Shown: positions 1 through 10,685, counted from the first letter of the stretch. The stretch: 64,000 bases of DNA from Pandoraea aquatica (GCF_902459565.1 NZ_CABPSN010000003.1:372001-436000); one strand, 5' to 3'. Notes: a model not told the origin generated them from the sequence alone. Translations and numbers: made by a program.

Positions 1-3
1 CAA

Positions 4-27
4 ACAGCCGGCGAAGTGACCGGCTGT
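4..27. other. Hairpin at the left edge of the window
   Basis: Inverted repeat ACAGCCGG (4-11) and CCGGCTGT (20-27) with an 8-nt loop, lying ahead of mucD. No T-run follows, so I do not call it a terminator. It may sit in the end of the preceding gene or in the gap before mucD. All three plus-strand frames close within the first 100 bases, so the end of the upstream gene cannot be fixed. Confidence 0.4.
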
Positions 28-147
28 CGGGTGGGCCGCAACCGGTAACGGTGCGGTCCGGGCAGCGAGGCAGACGTGACGCGACAGTGCGTTGAGTGCC
101 GGACTGCCCTCAGGGATTCCGAGACTTTCGCGCACCACGATCTTCCA

Positions 148-1659
148 ATGAAGAAGACTCTCCTGCTTCGTGTCATCCTCGGCGGCGCCATTGCCGCCCA
201 ATTGGCGGGAGCCCCCGCCGCTTTTGCTGCGCCGGCCTCGGCACCGAGCGGCGGATCGACATCGTCGAACGCACCGCTTGTCAGCAATCTTCCCGATTTC
301 ACTCAGCTCGTCGATCGCGTCGGCCCGGCCGTCGTGAACATTCGGACGACCGAGCGCGTTAGCCGCAATCAGCGCGGTTTGCCGCCCGGTATGGACGACG
401 ACATGGCCGAGCTGTTCCGCCGCTTCTTCGGCGTGCCCATGCCGCAGCAGCCGGGCCCGAAGGGTGGTACGCCGAAACGCGGCCAGCCCCAGCCGGATGA
501 AGAGCAGAACAGTGGCGTGGGTTCGGGCTTCATTGTCTCGAACGACGGCTACATTCTGACGAACGCACACGTGGTCGATGGTGCGGACAGCATCTACGTC
601 ACCCTGACCGACAAGCGCGAGTTCAAGGCAAAGCTGGTCGGCGCGGACAAGCGTACCGACGTCGCCGTGGTCAAGGTGGAAGCGAAGGACCTGCCGACAG
701 TGCCTGTCGGCGACTCGAACAAGCTGCGCGTGGGCGAGTGGGTGGTGGCGATCGGATCGCCGTTCGGTCTCGAAAATACGGTAACCGCGGGCATCGTGTC
801 GGCTAAGGGCCGTGACACGGGCGATTATCTGCCGTTCATCCAGACGGATGTGGCCGTGAACCCGGGCAACTCGGGTGGTCCGCTGATCAATATGCGTGGC
901 GAGGTCGTGGGCATCAACTCGATGATCTACAGCCAGACCGGCGGCTTCATGGGCATTTCGTTCGCGATTCCGATCGACGAAGTGATGCGCGTGGTCGATC
1001 AGCTCAAGAAGACGGGCAAGGTCGTGCGCGGCCGTATCGGCGTGGCGATCAGCGAAGTGAGCAAGGATGTGGCCGATTCGCTGGGTTTGCCGCGTGCTCA
1101 GGGCGCGCTGGTGCGCAGTATCGAGCCGGGCAGCCCGGCCGAGAAGGCGGGCGTGCAGCCAGGCGACATCATCATGAAGTTCGAAGGCCGTCCGGTCGAT
1201 CACGCGACGGACCTGCCGCGTATGGTCGGCGAGACGAAGCCGGGGTCGAGCGCAACGCTGCAAGTTCTGCGCAAGGGCAAGAATCAGGATCTGAAGATCA
1301 CGATTGCCGAGGCCGATACGGATACGCCCAAGGCGTCGAAAGCTCAGGGCGGCAGTGCCGAAGCGCCGCATCCGAACGCGTTGGGGCTGGTCGTCTCCGA
1401 TCTGACCGAAGCGCAGAAGAAGGACCTGAAGCTGCGTGGCGGCGTGCAGGTCGAACTGGCGGAAGGCCCGGCGGGCCGTGCCGGGCTCCAGCAGGGTGAC
1501 ATCATTCTGCGAGTGGGCGATGCCGACATCGCCAATGCCAAGCAGTTCGAGGATGTGGTGAAGGCGCTCGATCCGAAGCGTCTGGTGCCGATCCTGGTGC
1601 GCCGTGGCGATGCGACGCAGTTCGTGCCGCTGCGCCCGCGTGCGCAGGGCAGCAAGTAA
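148..1659 (+). CDS. mucD: DegQ/MucD-type periplasmic serine endoprotease
   Basis: HtrA-family protease that degrades misfolded proteins in the periplasm. From the ATG at 148 the product has 503 residues. It starts with a Lys-Lys signal peptide cleaved near residue 27. The trypsin-like domain shows His141 (TNAHVV), Asp171 (TDVAVV) and Ser242 (GNSGGPL), followed by two PDZ domains (about 290-380 and 405-500), the usual DegQ layout. The frame stays open to a GTG at 76 that has a GAGG-like ribosome site, so a 24-residue longer form is possible. I prefer 148 because it puts the signal peptide at the N-terminus. In relatives this gene closes the rpoE-mucA-mucB-mucD envelope-stress operon, whose earlier genes would lie left of the window (inference). 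Confidence 0.93.
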   Translation: MKKTLLLRVILGGAIAAQLAGAPAAFAAPASAPSGGSTSSNAPLVSNLPDFTQLVDRVGPAVVNIRTTERVSRNQRGLPPGMDDDMAELFRRFFGVPMPQQPGPKGGTPKRGQPQPDEEQNSGVGSGFIVSNDGYILTNAHVVDGADSIYVTLTDKREFKAKLVGADKRTDVAVVKVEAKDLPTVPVGDSNKLRVGEWVVAIGSPFGLENTVTAGIVSAKGRDTGDYLPFIQTDVAVNPGNSGGPLINMRGEVVGINSMIYSQTGGFMGISFAIPIDEVMRVVDQLKKTGKVVRGRIGVAISEVSKDVADSLGLPRAQGALVRSIEPGSPAEKAGVQPGDIIMKFEGRPVDHATDLPRMVGETKPGSSATLQVLRKGKNQDLKITIAEADTDTPKASKAQGGSAEAPHPNALGLVVSDLTEAQKKDLKLRGGVQVELAEGPAGRAGLQQGDIILRVGDADIANAKQFEDVVKALDPKRLVPILVRRGDATQFVPLRPRAQGSK

Positions 1660-1667
1660 GCCAGCCC

Positions 1668-1913
1668 ATGACCGCGCCGGCGCTCACGCTCTACGGCCGC
1701 AAGTGGTGTCATCTGTGCGATGACATGCTTGCGGCGCTCGAAGCGATGCGTCCGGCGTGGGATTTCTCGGTCACGGTGATCGACGTCGACAGCGATCCGG
1801 CACTCGAAGCGAAGTACGACGAGATCGTGCCGGTGCTTGCCCTGGGCGAGCGCGAACTGTGCCGATATCGTTTCGATGCCGACGCCGTCGCCACCGTTTT
1901 CTCCCGGGCCTGA
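1668..1913 (+). CDS. Glutaredoxin-like thiol protein
   Basis: Small (81 residues) thioredoxin-fold protein of the glutaredoxin-like DUF836 type. The N-terminus shows the beta strand LTLYGRKWC followed by the redox pair Cys-His-Leu-Cys (about residues 14-17), and a cis-Pro motif IVPVL near residue 55. It starts 8 nt after mucD stops, so the two are probably cotranscribed. Glutathione-dependent thiol reduction is the family expectation. The substrate is unknown. This gene between mucD and lepA is a conserved arrangement in Burkholderiaceae. Confidence 0.85.
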   Translation: MTAPALTLYGRKWCHLCDDMLAALEAMRPAWDFSVTVIDVDSDPALEAKYDEIVPVLALGERELCRYRFDADAVATVFSRA

Positions 1914-2122
1914 CGCTTCGTCCGGTCAGGACCGTTCAGAACGAAACCAGCACCTGCCGATCATTTCCACTGAATCCAGCTTATTCCCGCTATATCGCTT
2001 CGATGCGCGCGATTCCGGACGGAATCGGTGCGCTTTCGGCTAAAATGTCATGTTTGCCGATTCTCTCGAAAGTCGCTGCCGAGCCGAATCCGATGGCACC
2101 GACTTTTCTATAGCCCCGCCTC

Positions 2123-3928
2123 ATGGACCATATTCGCAATTTTTCGATCATCGCCCACATCGACCACGGGAAATCCACCCTGGCCGATCGCATCATCCAG
2201 CTGAGCGGCGGTTTGTCCGATCGTGAAATGGAATCTCGCGTCCTCGACTCGATGGATCTCGAGCGCGAGCGGGGCATCACCATCAAGGCACAGACTGCCG
2301 CGCTGCAATACAAGGCACGCGACGGCAAGGTCTACAACCTCAACCTGATCGACACGCCGGGACACGTCGACTTTTCGTACGAAGTGAGCCGTTCGCTGTC
2401 CGCTTGCGAAGGCGCGCTGCTCGTCGTCGACGCCTCGCAGGGCGTGGAAGCGCAGACCGTCGCGAACTGCTACACCGCCATCGAGCTGGGCGTGGAAGTC
2501 GTGCCGGTGCTCAACAAGATCGACCTGCCGTCGGCCGAGCCGGAGAACGCGATCCAGGAGATCGAGGACGTCATCGGTATCGAGGCGACCGACGCCGTGC
2601 GCTGTTCGGCCAAGACCGGTCTGGGCGTGGAAGACGTGCTCGAAGCGCTGATCGCCAAAGTGCCGCCGCCCAAGGGCGACGCCAATGCGCCGCTGCAGGC
2701 CCTGATCATCGACTCGTGGTTCGATAGCTACGTCGGCGTGGTCATGCTGGTGCGCGTGGTCAACGGCACGCTCAAGCCGAAGGAAAAGATTCACCTGATG
2801 GCCACGGGCTCCAGCTATCTGGTCGAGCAGGTGGGCGTGTTCACGCCGAAGTCCAAGCAACTCGCGTCGCTGTCGGCCGGTCAGGTGGGCTTCATCATCT
2901 CGGGCATCAAGGAACTGAACGCGGCGAAGGTGGGCGATACCGTCACCCACGCTGTGACGACCACGACCAAGCCGGCCGAGGCACCGCTGCCGGGCTTCAA
3001 GGAAGTCAAGCCGCAGGTGTTCGCCGGCCTCTATCCGGTCGAAGCCAACCAGTACGATGCCCTGCGCGACTCGCTTGAAAAGCTCAAGCTCAACGACGCG
3101 TCGCTGCAATACGAACCGGAAGTTTCCCAGGCATTGGGCTTCGGTTTCCGTTGCGGCTTCCTGGGCCTGCTGCACATGGAAATCGTGCAGGAGCGTCTGG
3201 AGCGCGAATTCGACATGGACCTCATCACCACGGCACCGACCGTGATTTATGAGGTGACGGAGCGCGACGGCACGATCGTCTCGGTGGAAAACCCGGCGAA
3301 AATGCCGGACCCGGGCCGTATCGAAGAAGTGCGCGAGCCGATCGTGACCGTGAACCTGTACATGCCGCAGGAGTACGTCGGCTCGGTCGTCACGCTTTGC
3401 CAGCAAAAGCGCGGCGTGCAGATCGACATGCAGTATCACGGCCGTCAGGTGCGTCTGATTTATGAGATTCCGATGGCCGAAATCGTGCTCGACTTCTTCG
3501 ACCGTTTGAAGTCGGTATCGCGCGGTTATGCGTCGATGGATTACGAGTTCAAGGAATATCGCGCGTCGGACGTGGTCAAGGTCGACATGCTGATCAACAA
3601 CGACAAGGTCGACGCGTTGTCGATCATCGTCCACCGTTCGGAGAGCCGTCGTCGCGGTGCACAAGTCGCGTCGAAGATGCGGGAAATCATTCCGCGTCAG
3701 ATGTACGATGTGGCGATTCAGGCGGCCATCGGTGCGAACATCATCGCGCGTGAGAACATCAAGGCGCTGCGCAAGAACGTGCTGGCGAAGTGCTATGGTG
3801 GCGACATCTCGCGTAAGAAGAAGCTGCTCGAGAAACAGAAGGAAGGTAAGAAACGCATGAAGCAGGTGGGGAGCGTTGAAATTCCCCAGGAAGCGTTCCT
3901 TGCCATTTTGCAAGTCGAAGACAAATAA
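2123..3928 (+). CDS. lepA: Elongation factor 4 (ribosomal back-translocase LepA)
   Basis: Translational GTPase that acts on stalled or wrongly translocated ribosomes. The 601-residue length is standard. G1 is AHIDHGKST (11-19), G3 is DTPGHVDF (about 75-82) and G4 is NKID (about 132-135). The C-terminal domain typical of LepA ends in a Lys-rich tail (about 570-600). It starts at an ATG 209 nt after the glutaredoxin gene. A TAAAAT box at 2041-2046 could be a -10 element, but I see no convincing -35. lepB follows 18 nt downstream, so lepA-lepB form an operon as in most Proteobacteria. Confidence 0.98.
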   Translation: MDHIRNFSIIAHIDHGKSTLADRIIQLSGGLSDREMESRVLDSMDLERERGITIKAQTAALQYKARDGKVYNLNLIDTPGHVDFSYEVSRSLSACEGALLVVDASQGVEAQTVANCYTAIELGVEVVPVLNKIDLPSAEPENAIQEIEDVIGIEATDAVRCSAKTGLGVEDVLEALIAKVPPPKGDANAPLQALIIDSWFDSYVGVVMLVRVVNGTLKPKEKIHLMATGSSYLVEQVGVFTPKSKQLASLSAGQVGFIISGIKELNAAKVGDTVTHAVTTTTKPAEAPLPGFKEVKPQVFAGLYPVEANQYDALRDSLEKLKLNDASLQYEPEVSQALGFGFRCGFLGLLHMEIVQERLEREFDMDLITTAPTVIYEVTERDGTIVSVENPAKMPDPGRIEEVREPIVTVNLYMPQEYVGSVVTLCQQKRGVQIDMQYHGRQVRLIYEIPMAEIVLDFFDRLKSVSRGYASMDYEFKEYRASDVVKVDMLINNDKVDALSIIVHRSESRRRGAQVASKMREIIPRQMYDVAIQAAIGANIIARENIKALRKNVLAKCYGGDISRKKKLLEKQKEGKKRMKQVGSVEIPQEAFLAILQVEDK

Positions 3929-3946
3929 CGTAGCGACAGGTCCCGC

Positions 3947-4861
3947 ATGAATTTCGCCCTGATTCTTTTGATCCTGGTGCTGGTGACCGGGGTGGCCTGG
4001 GTGGCCGACAAGTTGGTGTTTCAACCGGCGCGCCGCCGGGCAGCACAGACGGCAGTGGCGCAATTCGATCAGCAGCAGCTTGCGTTGCAGGGCTCCGGTA
4101 TCCAGGGCTCTGGTTCGCAGGAAGGCAATGCGCTGGCGAGTGCGCGCGCGAAGTTGCGTGACGACAAGCTGCGTCAGCCGTGGTGGCTGGAGTACTCGGC
4201 AAGCTTCTTCCCGGTGATTCTGGCGGTGTTCGTGCTGCGCTCGTTCGTGGTCGAGCCGTTCAAGATCCCGTCGGGCTCGATGATCCCGACGCTGCTCGTC
4301 GGCGATTTCATCCTTGTGAACAAGTTCGATTACGGCATTCGTCTGCCGGTGGTCAACAAGAAGATCATCGATCTGGGCGAGCCGAAGCGTGGCGATGTCG
4401 TGGTGTTCCGTTACCCGAAGGATGAGTCGATGGACTACATCAAGCGTGTGATCGGTGTACCGGGCGACGTGGTGGCTTACCAGAACAAGAAGCTCACGAT
4501 CAACGGCGAACCGGTGCCGGAAACCGCGCTGCCGGATTACTTCGACGACGAGCACATCGCGTACTTCAAGCAGTTCGAGGAGACGGTCGGCGGTGTGAAG
4601 AACCGGATTCTGAACGACCCGAACGTGCCGCCGTACATCATGGGCGCCGACGACTTCCCGAACAAGCAGAACTGCCAGTACAACAGCCAGGGCGTGATCT
4701 GCAAGGTGCCGCCGGGTAACTACTTCATGATGGGCGACAACCGCGACAACAGTGCGGACAGCCGCTACTGGGGCTTTGTGCCCGAGCAGAACATCGTGGG
4801 CCGGGCGTTCTTCATCTGGATGAACTTCTCGAACCTGAAGCGTCTGGGCGGCTTCCAGTAA
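3947..4861 (+). CDS. lepB: Signal peptidase I
   Basis: Inner-membrane serine/lysine peptidase that removes signal peptides from Sec and Tat substrates. The product has 304 residues: an N-terminal membrane segment (about 2-20), a cytoplasmic basic/Gln-rich loop, a second membrane segment (about 85-105) and the periplasmic catalytic domain. The nucleophile is Ser111 in PSGSM and the general base is Lys166 in YIKRVIG. The box MMGDNRDNS is near the end. It is cotranscribed with lepA, and a strong terminator hairpin follows at 4911. Confidence 0.97.
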   Translation: MNFALILLILVLVTGVAWVADKLVFQPARRRAAQTAVAQFDQQQLALQGSGIQGSGSQEGNALASARAKLRDDKLRQPWWLEYSASFFPVILAVFVLRSFVVEPFKIPSGSMIPTLLVGDFILVNKFDYGIRLPVVNKKIIDLGEPKRGDVVVFRYPKDESMDYIKRVIGVPGDVVAYQNKKLTINGEPVPETALPDYFDDEHIAYFKQFEETVGGVKNRILNDPNVPPYIMGADDFPNKQNCQYNSQGVICKVPPGNYFMMGDNRDNSADSRYWGFVPEQNIVGRAFFIWMNFSNLKRLGGFQ

Positions 4862-4910
4862 GTCGGTCGCTTCACCGGGAGGCATACCTCCCCGTCAGGG
4901 ATTGAATTGA

Positions 4911-4955
4911 TGCGGAAATTGACGTTATTTCGTCAATTTCCGCATTATTGTTTTT
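4911..4955 (+). terminator. Rho-independent terminator after lepA-lepB
   Basis: A perfect 14-bp stem (4911-4924 with 4931-4944) closes a 6-nt loop (TTATTT) and is followed by TTATTGTTTTT. It lies 50 nt after the lepB stop and separates the lepA-lepB operon from rnc. A smaller GGGAGG/CCTCCC hairpin sits just upstream, around 4878-4893. Confidence 0.9.
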
Positions 4956-5136
4956 AAATAAGAAATAAAAGGTGCGATGGCAGACGTTGGCCGGAGGGAC
5001 CGACCGGTCCTGACCTCGGAATTGTCCGATCCACCGATCTCACGCCAGTCCGAAAAGCCCGTCAGATGGCGATCCAGCCCGTCGTTTCTTGGCGACGACC
5101 CGCGCCGGGGCGGGAGCGTCGCGCTATACTTGCGCC

Positions 5137-6210
5137 ATGTCTCAATCACTGAATCAACTGGAAGAACGTCTCCAGTATCGTTTCCACGATGCGGAATTGC
5201 TTAGCCAAGCACTGACGCACCGTAGCCACAGTGCCGCCAACAATGAGCGGTTGGAGTTTCTCGGCGATTCCATTCTGAACTGTTCGGTCGCAGCGATTCT
5301 GTTCCGTCGCTACGGCAAGCTCGACGAAGGCGACCTCTCACGTGTGCGCGCCAATCTCGTGAAACAACAATCGTTGTACGAGATCGCGCAGACGCTTGGC
5401 GTTTCCGATTTTCTTCGCCTCGGCGAAGGCGAGCTCAAGAGCGGTGGTTTCCGTCGTCCCTCGATTCTGGCCGACACCCTCGAAGCGCTGTTCGGTGCGA
5501 TGTACCTCGATGGCGGTTTCGAGAAGGCCTATGCGGTGATCGAGCGCCTGTACACGCCTGTGCTCGAACATGTCGATCCGAAGACGCTCGGCAAAGACGC
5601 CAAGACGCTGCTTCAGGAATACCTGCAAGGCCACAAGATCGCACTGCCGCAGTACACGGTGATCGCCACCCACGGGGCGGCGCACAACCAGCAGTTCGAG
5701 GTCGAGTGCACCGTGCCGAAGCTTGACATCAAGGTGGGCGGTTCGGGGGCCAGCCGTCGTGCGGCCGAGCAGGCAGCGGCCAAGAAGGCGCTGGAAGAAG
5801 TGCAAAAGATGCCCGCACTCGCGAAGCCGAAGGCCGAGAAGAGTGCGAAGGCGGCGAAGAAGCGTGCTGCCAAGGCGGCGGCTTCGGAAGCGAAGAAGGC
5901 CGGACAGGCCGGGCAACTGACGGTGGCGTCGCAGGCCGAGCCCAAGGAGGCGCGCGATGCTTCGGCCGGAGCGACTACGGCACCGGCAATGACCGCGTCG
6001 AGCAACGGCGCTCCGCGTAACGCGGCCGCATCGGTTGAAAAGCCTACGGAGCGCGCGGCAGGTGGGGGGGACAAAGTCGCAGACAAGACTGCGGACAAGG
6101 CGACCGCCGACAAGCCTGCCGACAAAGCGTCCGAGAAGCCGTCCGAGAAACCGTCCGATAAGCCCGCCGACAAGGCCGACGCCGCCAAGCAACCTCCGGC
6201 AGCTGCCTGA
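5137..6210 (+). CDS. rnc: Ribonuclease III with long low-complexity tail
   Basis: Double-strand-specific endoribonuclease that processes rRNA precursors and structured mRNAs. The start is the ATG at 5137 ([14 protein letters not shown]), giving 357 residues. The catalytic domain carries the signature [10 protein letters not shown] (about 38-47), and a dsRNA-binding domain follows (about 155-225). E. coli RNase III has about 226 residues. Here about 130 extra residues follow, rich in Ala, Lys and Glu, ending in repeats of the type [14 protein letters not shown]. Such tails occur in this family, but this one is long. The frame is open to 5089, but that extra peptide has no family likeness. A TATACT box at 5125-5130 sits only 6 nt before the ATG. 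era follows 57 nt later. Confidence 0.96.
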   Translation: MSQSLNQLEERLQYRFHDAELLSQALTHRSHSAANNERLEFLGDSILNCSVAAILFRRYGKLDEGDLSRVRANLVKQQSLYEIAQTLGVSDFLRLGEGELKSGGFRRPSILADTLEALFGAMYLDGGFEKAYAVIERLYTPVLEHVDPKTLGKDAKTLLQEYLQGHKIALPQYTVIATHGAAHNQQFEVECTVPKLDIKVGGSGASRRAAEQAAAKKALEEVQKMPALAKPKAEKSAKAAKKRAAKAAASEAKKAGQAGQLTVASQAEPKEARDASAGATTAPAMTASSNGAPRNAAASVEKPTERAAGGGDKVADKTADKATADKPADKASEKPSEKPSDKPADKADAAKQPPAAA

Positions 6211-6267
6211 GTCCTATTCAGGGGGAGAGCAAGCGCTGCTGTCCCCCTTTCAAGAGAGTTTCCAACC

Positions 6268-7161
6268 ATGAACGATAAGACGGATTTTCGCTGCGGTACC
6301 GTGGCGATCGTCGGGCGTCCGAACGTCGGCAAATCGACGCTGCTCAACGCCCTCGTCGGTCAGAAGATCAGCATTACGTCGCGCAAGGCGCAGACCACGC
6401 GACATCGCATCACCGGCATCAACACCACGGAAGACGCGCAGTACATCTTCGTCGACACGCCGGGTTTCCAGACACGTCACGCGACCGCACTCAACCGCTC
6501 GCTCAATCGCGCGGTAACGTCCACGCTGTCGAGCGTCGACGTGGTGATGTTCGTGATCGAAGCGGGCAATTTCGGCCCGGACGACGAGAAGGTGCTCAAG
6601 CTCCTGCCGGAGAACACGCCGGTGCTGCTGATCGTCAACAAACTGGACCGCATCAACGATAAGGCCGAGATGCTGCCGTTCCTGCGCAAGCTGGGCGAAG
6701 TGCGCGATTTCCGTGAAATCGTGCCGATGTCGGCGAAGCGCGAAGACGACATCAAGCGCTTGCTCGGTGTGCTGCGTCCGTATCTGCTCGAAGGCGACCC
6801 GATCTACGGCGAGGACGATCTGACCGATCGCAGCGAGCGCTTCATGGCGGCCGAAATCCTGCGCGAAAAGGTGTTCCGCTGGACGGGCGACGAATTGCCG
6901 TACACGAGCACGGTCATCATCGACAAGTTCGAAGTCGAAGGAAATCTGCGCCGTATTTTCGCGACGATTCTGGTCGATCGCGATAATCACAAGGCGATGA
7001 TCATCGGCAACAAGGGTGCGAAGCTCAAGCAGATTTCCACCGATGCGCGCCTCGATATGGCGAAGCTCTTCGACGGTCCCGTGTATCTGGAAGTGTGGAT
7101 CAAGGTGAAGGGCGGTTGGGCCGACAACGAAGCCGGCCTGCGGGCATATGGCTACGAGTGA
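6268..7161 (+). CDS. era: GTPase Era
   Basis: Essential GTPase that binds the 3' end of 16S rRNA during 30S assembly. The product has 297 residues with G1 GRPNVGKST (16-24), G3 DTPGF (about 61-65) and G4 NKLD (about 124-127), then a C-terminal KH domain (about 205-285). An in-frame ATG at 6268 follows a purine-rich stretch. It overlaps recO by 14 nt, giving the widespread rnc-era-recO order. Confidence 0.98.
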   Translation: MNDKTDFRCGTVAIVGRPNVGKSTLLNALVGQKISITSRKAQTTRHRITGINTTEDAQYIFVDTPGFQTRHATALNRSLNRAVTSTLSSVDVVMFVIEAGNFGPDDEKVLKLLPENTPVLLIVNKLDRINDKAEMLPFLRKLGEVRDFREIVPMSAKREDDIKRLLGVLRPYLLEGDPIYGEDDLTDRSERFMAAEILREKVFRWTGDELPYTSTVIIDKFEVEGNLRRIFATILVDRDNHKAMIIGNKGAKLKQISTDARLDMAKLFDGPVYLEVWIKVKGGWADNEAGLRAYGYE

Positions 7162-8158
7162 GCTGGATACTTCACGTGACGATGTCGACGCGCCGGATGC
7201 GATAACGCCGGCGGGCGGCACATCACAAGCCACGCAAGCTACGCGATCGGCGCGATCCCCGCGCGCCGCTTCGGAAGCGGTGGGGGCGCGGCCCGCACGT
7301 CCGAAGAGCACGCGCACGCGCGCCGCGGACGACGATGCCTCGGAAGCGTTCCAGCAAGCCGAGGCCAACACCGATACCGTCAAGCGCGAAGCCAAGCGCG
7401 CGCGCCGTGCGCCGTCGCCCGCCCGGGTGGCCGAGCGCGAACAAAGCCGGGTAACGGAACAACCCGGCTTTGTGCTTCACAGCTATCCCTACCGCGAAAC
7501 CAGTCTGATCATCGATGTGCTCACGCGCGACCACGGGCGTATTGCGCTCGTCGCCAAGGGCGCGAAGCGTCCGCATTCGGCTTTGCGCGGGGTGCTTCAG
7601 ACGTTTCAGCCGCTCTCGCTCGCGTGGCTCGGCAAAGGCGAGCTGCGCACGTTGACGAAGGCTGAGTGGGTGGGCGGTTTGCGTCCCCTGGAGGGCGACG
7701 CGTTGCTCTCGGGCTTCTACCTGAACGAACTGCTGGTGAAGTTCTGTGCGCGCGACGACCCCCACGACAAGCTGTTTCAGCACTACCTGACGACGCTGCA
7801 TCATCTCGCGCATGGCGAACCGGCGGGCGTGATCCTGCGCGCGTTCGAGCGCGTGTTGTTGCGCGAGACCGGCTATGCGGTCGCGTTCGACCGTTGCACG
7901 CAAACGCGTGGCAAGGTCGTGCCGGATCGCCGCTACGTGTTCCACCCCGACTGGGGCGTGCGTCCCGCGCGCGGCGACGAACCGTCGGACTGGCCGGTCG
8001 TGGCGGGGCAGACCCTGCTCGACATGGAGCAAGACGATTATTCACGGGCGCAGACCGTGCAGCAAAGCAAGTTGCTCATGCGCTTTCTACTCAACCACCA
8101 TTTGGGCGGCGTGCCGCTCAATACCCGGCAGATCCTGCTCGACCTGCAAAAACTATGA
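7148..8158 (+). CDS. recO: DNA repair protein RecO
   Basis: RecF-pathway mediator that helps load RecA onto SSB-coated single-stranded DNA and anneals strands. The product has 336 residues. The conserved part begins around residue 95 ([14 protein letters not shown], the OB fold) and runs to the end with the usual helical domain. E. coli RecO has 242 residues. The first 95 here are a low-complexity, charged and Ala/Arg-rich extension. The start overlaps era by 14 nt, so recO may be translationally coupled to it. A shorter form starting inside the extension cannot be excluded. The stop overlaps the pdxJ start (ATGA). Confidence 0.93.
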   Translation: MATSELDTSRDDVDAPDAITPAGGTSQATQATRSARSPRAASEAVGARPARPKSTRTRAADDDASEAFQQAEANTDTVKREAKRARRAPSPARVAEREQSRVTEQPGFVLHSYPYRETSLIIDVLTRDHGRIALVAKGAKRPHSALRGVLQTFQPLSLAWLGKGELRTLTKAEWVGGLRPLEGDALLSGFYLNELLVKFCARDDPHDKLFQHYLTTLHHLAHGEPAGVILRAFERVLLRETGYAVAFDRCTQTRGKVVPDRRYVFHPDWGVRPARGDEPSDWPVVAGQTLLDMEQDDYSRAQTVQQSKLLMRFLLNHHLGGVPLNTRQILLDLQKL

Positions 8159-8916
8159 GCCTCTTCTTCCAAGGCAACGCCATCGACCTCGGGGTCAACA
8201 TCGATCACGTCGCCACGGTGCGCAACGCGCGCGGCACGCAATATCCGGATCCGATCAGGGCAGCGCTGCTGGCCGAAGAGGCGGGCGCGGATGTGATTAC
8301 GCTGCACTTGCGTGAGGACCGTCGTCATATTCGCGACGACGACGTGACGAATCTGCGCGACAAGCTGATCACGCGCATGAATCTCGAGTGTGCGGTGACG
8401 GAAGAGATGCTGGCGATCGCCTGCCGCGTGAAGCCGCACGATGTCTGTCTGGTGCCGGAGAGCCGTCAGGAGCTGACGACCGAAGGCGGGCTGGACGTCG
8501 TCGGACTGTACGACCGTATCGCTGCCGCGACGCAACAGCTTGGCGAAGCCGGCAGCCGTGTATCGCTCTTCATCGACCCGGACGAGGCACCGATTCGCGC
8601 CGCTGCGCGCATGGGCGCACCGGTCGTCGAGCTGCACACGGGGCGTTACGCCGAAGCGCATGACGAAGCCACGCGCGAAGCCGAGTTCGCTCGCATCGAA
8701 CGTGCGGTGGCGCTGGGTGTGTCGCTGGGACTACGCGTCAATGCCGGTCATGGCTTGCACTACGAGAACGTGCAGCCCATCGCGGCCATCGAAGGTATCT
8801 CCGAGCTGAACATCGGACACGCCATCGTCGCTCACGCCCTTTTCGCGGGCTGGGAGAACGCGGTTCGCGAGATGAAGGCCATCATGGTCGCGAGCCGCAT
8901 CGCGGCGCGCGGCTGA
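8155..8916 (+). CDS. pdxJ: Pyridoxine 5'-phosphate synthase
   Basis: Last step of de novo vitamin B6 synthesis: condenses 3-amino-1-hydroxyacetone phosphate with 1-deoxyxylulose 5-phosphate. The 253-residue TIM barrel shows the conserved starts [16 protein letters not shown] (about 12-27), [12 protein letters not shown] (about 46-57) and [11 protein letters not shown] (about 200-210). The ATG at 8155 shares ATGA with the recO stop. The frame runs open upstream inside recO, but that part has no family likeness. The order recO-pdxJ-acpS is conserved in Proteobacteria. Confidence 0.97.
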   Translation: MSLFFQGNAIDLGVNIDHVATVRNARGTQYPDPIRAALLAEEAGADVITLHLREDRRHIRDDDVTNLRDKLITRMNLECAVTEEMLAIACRVKPHDVCLVPESRQELTTEGGLDVVGLYDRIAAATQQLGEAGSRVSLFIDPDEAPIRAAARMGAPVVELHTGRYAEAHDEATREAEFARIERAVALGVSLGLRVNAGHGLHYENVQPIAAIEGISELNIGHAIVAHALFAGWENAVREMKAIMVASRIAARG

Positions 8917-8989
8917 GCGGCGGTATCCCGTCAGCTCGTTCGCGCCTAGCCACTTTATCGCTGCATCAAGCCGTGACACGACTGCCCTC

Positions 8990-9517
8990 ATGAGCGATTC
9001 GAATCCCTCGTCCTCACCGTCTTCGTCGGCCAGTCCGACGGCGGCCCCTGTGGCCGCCAGCGGTATCGCGCCTCAGGGGCCGACGACGATCTACGGCGTG
9101 GGTACCGACATCCTGCAAATCAGTCGCGTCGTGGGCGTGATGGCGCGCACGAAAGGCCGATTCGTAGAGCGCGTGCTCGGGCCTGAGGAACTCAAGGTTT
9201 ATTACGCTCGTCAGAAGCGCTCCGAGGTGCGCGGGCTGGCTTACCTGTGCACGCGGTTCGCCGCGAAGGAAGCCGTCTCTAAGGCCATCGGTCTCGGAAT
9301 GCGCTGGCCGATGACGTGGCGTGCGGTGCAGACGCTCAATGCGCCCTCGGGTAAGCCGGTGGTGGTCGCATCGGGCGAGTTGGTGCAGTGGCTCGCCGAG
9401 CGGCAACTGTCGATCGAAATTTCGATCACAGACGAAAAGGAATACGCGGTCGCCTTTGCGATCGCGTCACGTAATTTAGGCAACATTGGCAATATTGCAT
9501 CGGAGAAATCGCAATGA
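8990..9517 (+). CDS. acpS: Holo-[acyl-carrier-protein] synthase
   Basis: Transfers 4'-phosphopantetheine from CoA to Ser of the fatty-acid ACP. The product has 175 residues, against about 126 for E. coli AcpS. The conserved core begins near residue 36 (YGVGTDIL, with the Mg-binding Asp) and includes [10 protein letters not shown] (the Glu ligand, about 90). The first 35 residues are Ser/Pro/Ala-rich, with no domain. The ATG at 8990 is the only good start that keeps that leader. A downstream start would have to be non-ATG. The stop overlaps the nagZ start by ATGA. It is the only phosphopantetheinyl transferase in the window, so a Sfp-type enzyme for the PKS at 20449 would have to lie elsewhere. 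Confidence 0.93.
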   Translation: MSDSNPSSSPSSSASPTAAPVAASGIAPQGPTTIYGVGTDILQISRVVGVMARTKGRFVERVLGPEELKVYYARQKRSEVRGLAYLCTRFAAKEAVSKAIGLGMRWPMTWRAVQTLNAPSGKPVVVASGELVQWLAERQLSIEISITDEKEYAVAFAIASRNLGNIGNIASEKSQ

Positions 9518-10548
9518 CGAAGCGCAGGCCGGGCCCGGTGATGCTGGACGTTGTCGGGCTGACCCTCAGCGAAGACGACATCCGTCGCATCGATCACCCG
9601 TTGACCGGGGGTGTCATTCTGTTCGCCCGCAACTTCGACGACCGCGCACAACTGTGCTCGCTCACGAAGCAGATTCGCGACGTGCGCGACGACATTCTGA
9701 TTGCCGTCGACCATGAAGGCGGACGCGTGCAGCGTTTTCGTACCGACGGCTTCACCCATCTGCCCGCGATGGGCAAGCTGGGCAAGCTCTGGCATGAGGA
9801 TGTGTTCAAGGCAACGCGTGTCACGACGGCCGTAGGCTACGTGCTCGCGTCGGAACTGCGTGCTTGCGACATCGACCTGAGTTTCACGCCGGTGCTGGAT
9901 CTGGACTATGGGACGTCTGCCGTGATCGGCGACCGTGCGTTCGACGCGGACCCGCGCGTGGTGGCTATGCTCGCCAAGAGTCTTAACCACGGGCTGTTGC
10001 TCGCAGGGATGGCGAACTGCGGCAAGCACTTTCCGGGGCATGGTTTTGTGGCGGCCGACTCGCATCACGAGATTCCCGTGGACGAGCGTTCGCTTGACGA
10101 GATTTTGTCCGTCGATGCGCAACCTTACGACTGGCTTGGCATGTCGCTCGCAGCGGTGATGCCGGCCCACGTGATCTATCCGCAGGTCGACCCGAACCCG
10201 GCCGGCTTCTCGGCCAAGTGGCTCAAGGACATCCTGCGTGGTCAATATGGTTTCGACGGCGTGATCTTCAGCGACGACCTGTCGATGCAGGGCGCGAGCG
10301 CGGCGGGCGATGTTGTGACCGCAGCGCACGCGGCGCTGGACGCCGGCTGTGACATGGTGCTGATCTGCAACAGTCCGGAAAAGGCTGACCGCCTGCTGCG
10401 CGAAATGAAGCCGGTGGCCGACACCGTCTCGCAGCGTCGCATCAAGCACCTGCTGGGTCGTGGCAAGGTGCACGGCTGGGAGAAGATGCTCGCACAGCCG
10501 GAGTACCAGGCGGCGAAGCGCCTGATCGCGGAGACGTTCGGCGGCTAA
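9514..10548 (+). CDS. nagZ: Beta-N-acetylhexosaminidase (peptidoglycan recycling)
   Basis: Cytoplasmic family-3 glycoside hydrolase that removes GlcNAc from anhydro-muropeptides during cell-wall recycling. The product has 344 residues. The motif KHFPGHG followed by DSHHEIP (about 170-188) holds the acid/base His, and the nucleophile Asp lies in FSDDLSM (about 255). The length is typical. It is coupled to acpS by ATGA overlap and is the last gene of the rnc-to-nagZ run. A bidirectional terminator lies just after it. Confidence 0.96.
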   Translation: MTKRRPGPVMLDVVGLTLSEDDIRRIDHPLTGGVILFARNFDDRAQLCSLTKQIRDVRDDILIAVDHEGGRVQRFRTDGFTHLPAMGKLGKLWHEDVFKATRVTTAVGYVLASELRACDIDLSFTPVLDLDYGTSAVIGDRAFDADPRVVAMLAKSLNHGLLLAGMANCGKHFPGHGFVAADSHHEIPVDERSLDEILSVDAQPYDWLGMSLAAVMPAHVIYPQVDPNPAGFSAKWLKDILRGQYGFDGVIFSDDLSMQGASAAGDVVTAAHAALDAGCDMVLICNSPEKADRLLREMKPVADTVSQRRIKHLLGRGKVHGWEKMLAQPEYQAAKRLIAETFGG

Positions 10549-10647
10549 GGTTGTGCAGATTCGGAGCGATCCGCGGGACCTCTCGCGGGCGGCTCCGACC
10601 ACCGATTGACGACCGGGGCGACTCGGTCCAAATCGATCAGCACAAAC

Positions 10648-10685
10648 AAAAAGCGCTCGACCCCGAAGGGACGAGCGCTTTTTTG
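10648..10685. terminator. Bidirectional terminator between nagZ and efp
   Basis: Stem AAGCGCTCG (10651-10659) with CGAGCGCTT (10672-10680), flanked by an A-run on the left and a T-run on the right, so it can end transcripts from both convergent genes, nagZ (+) and efp (-). Confidence 0.88.

Noticed and set aside
2108-4885. 925-codon open frame antisense to lepA-lepB
   Set aside because: Composition (His/Arg/Leu/Asp-rich) is that of a frame mirrored from two highly conserved GC-rich genes; no ribosome site or domain.
4977-5204. 75-codon frame between lepB and rnc
   Set aside because: No ribosome site, no family likeness, and it overlaps the start of rnc in another frame.
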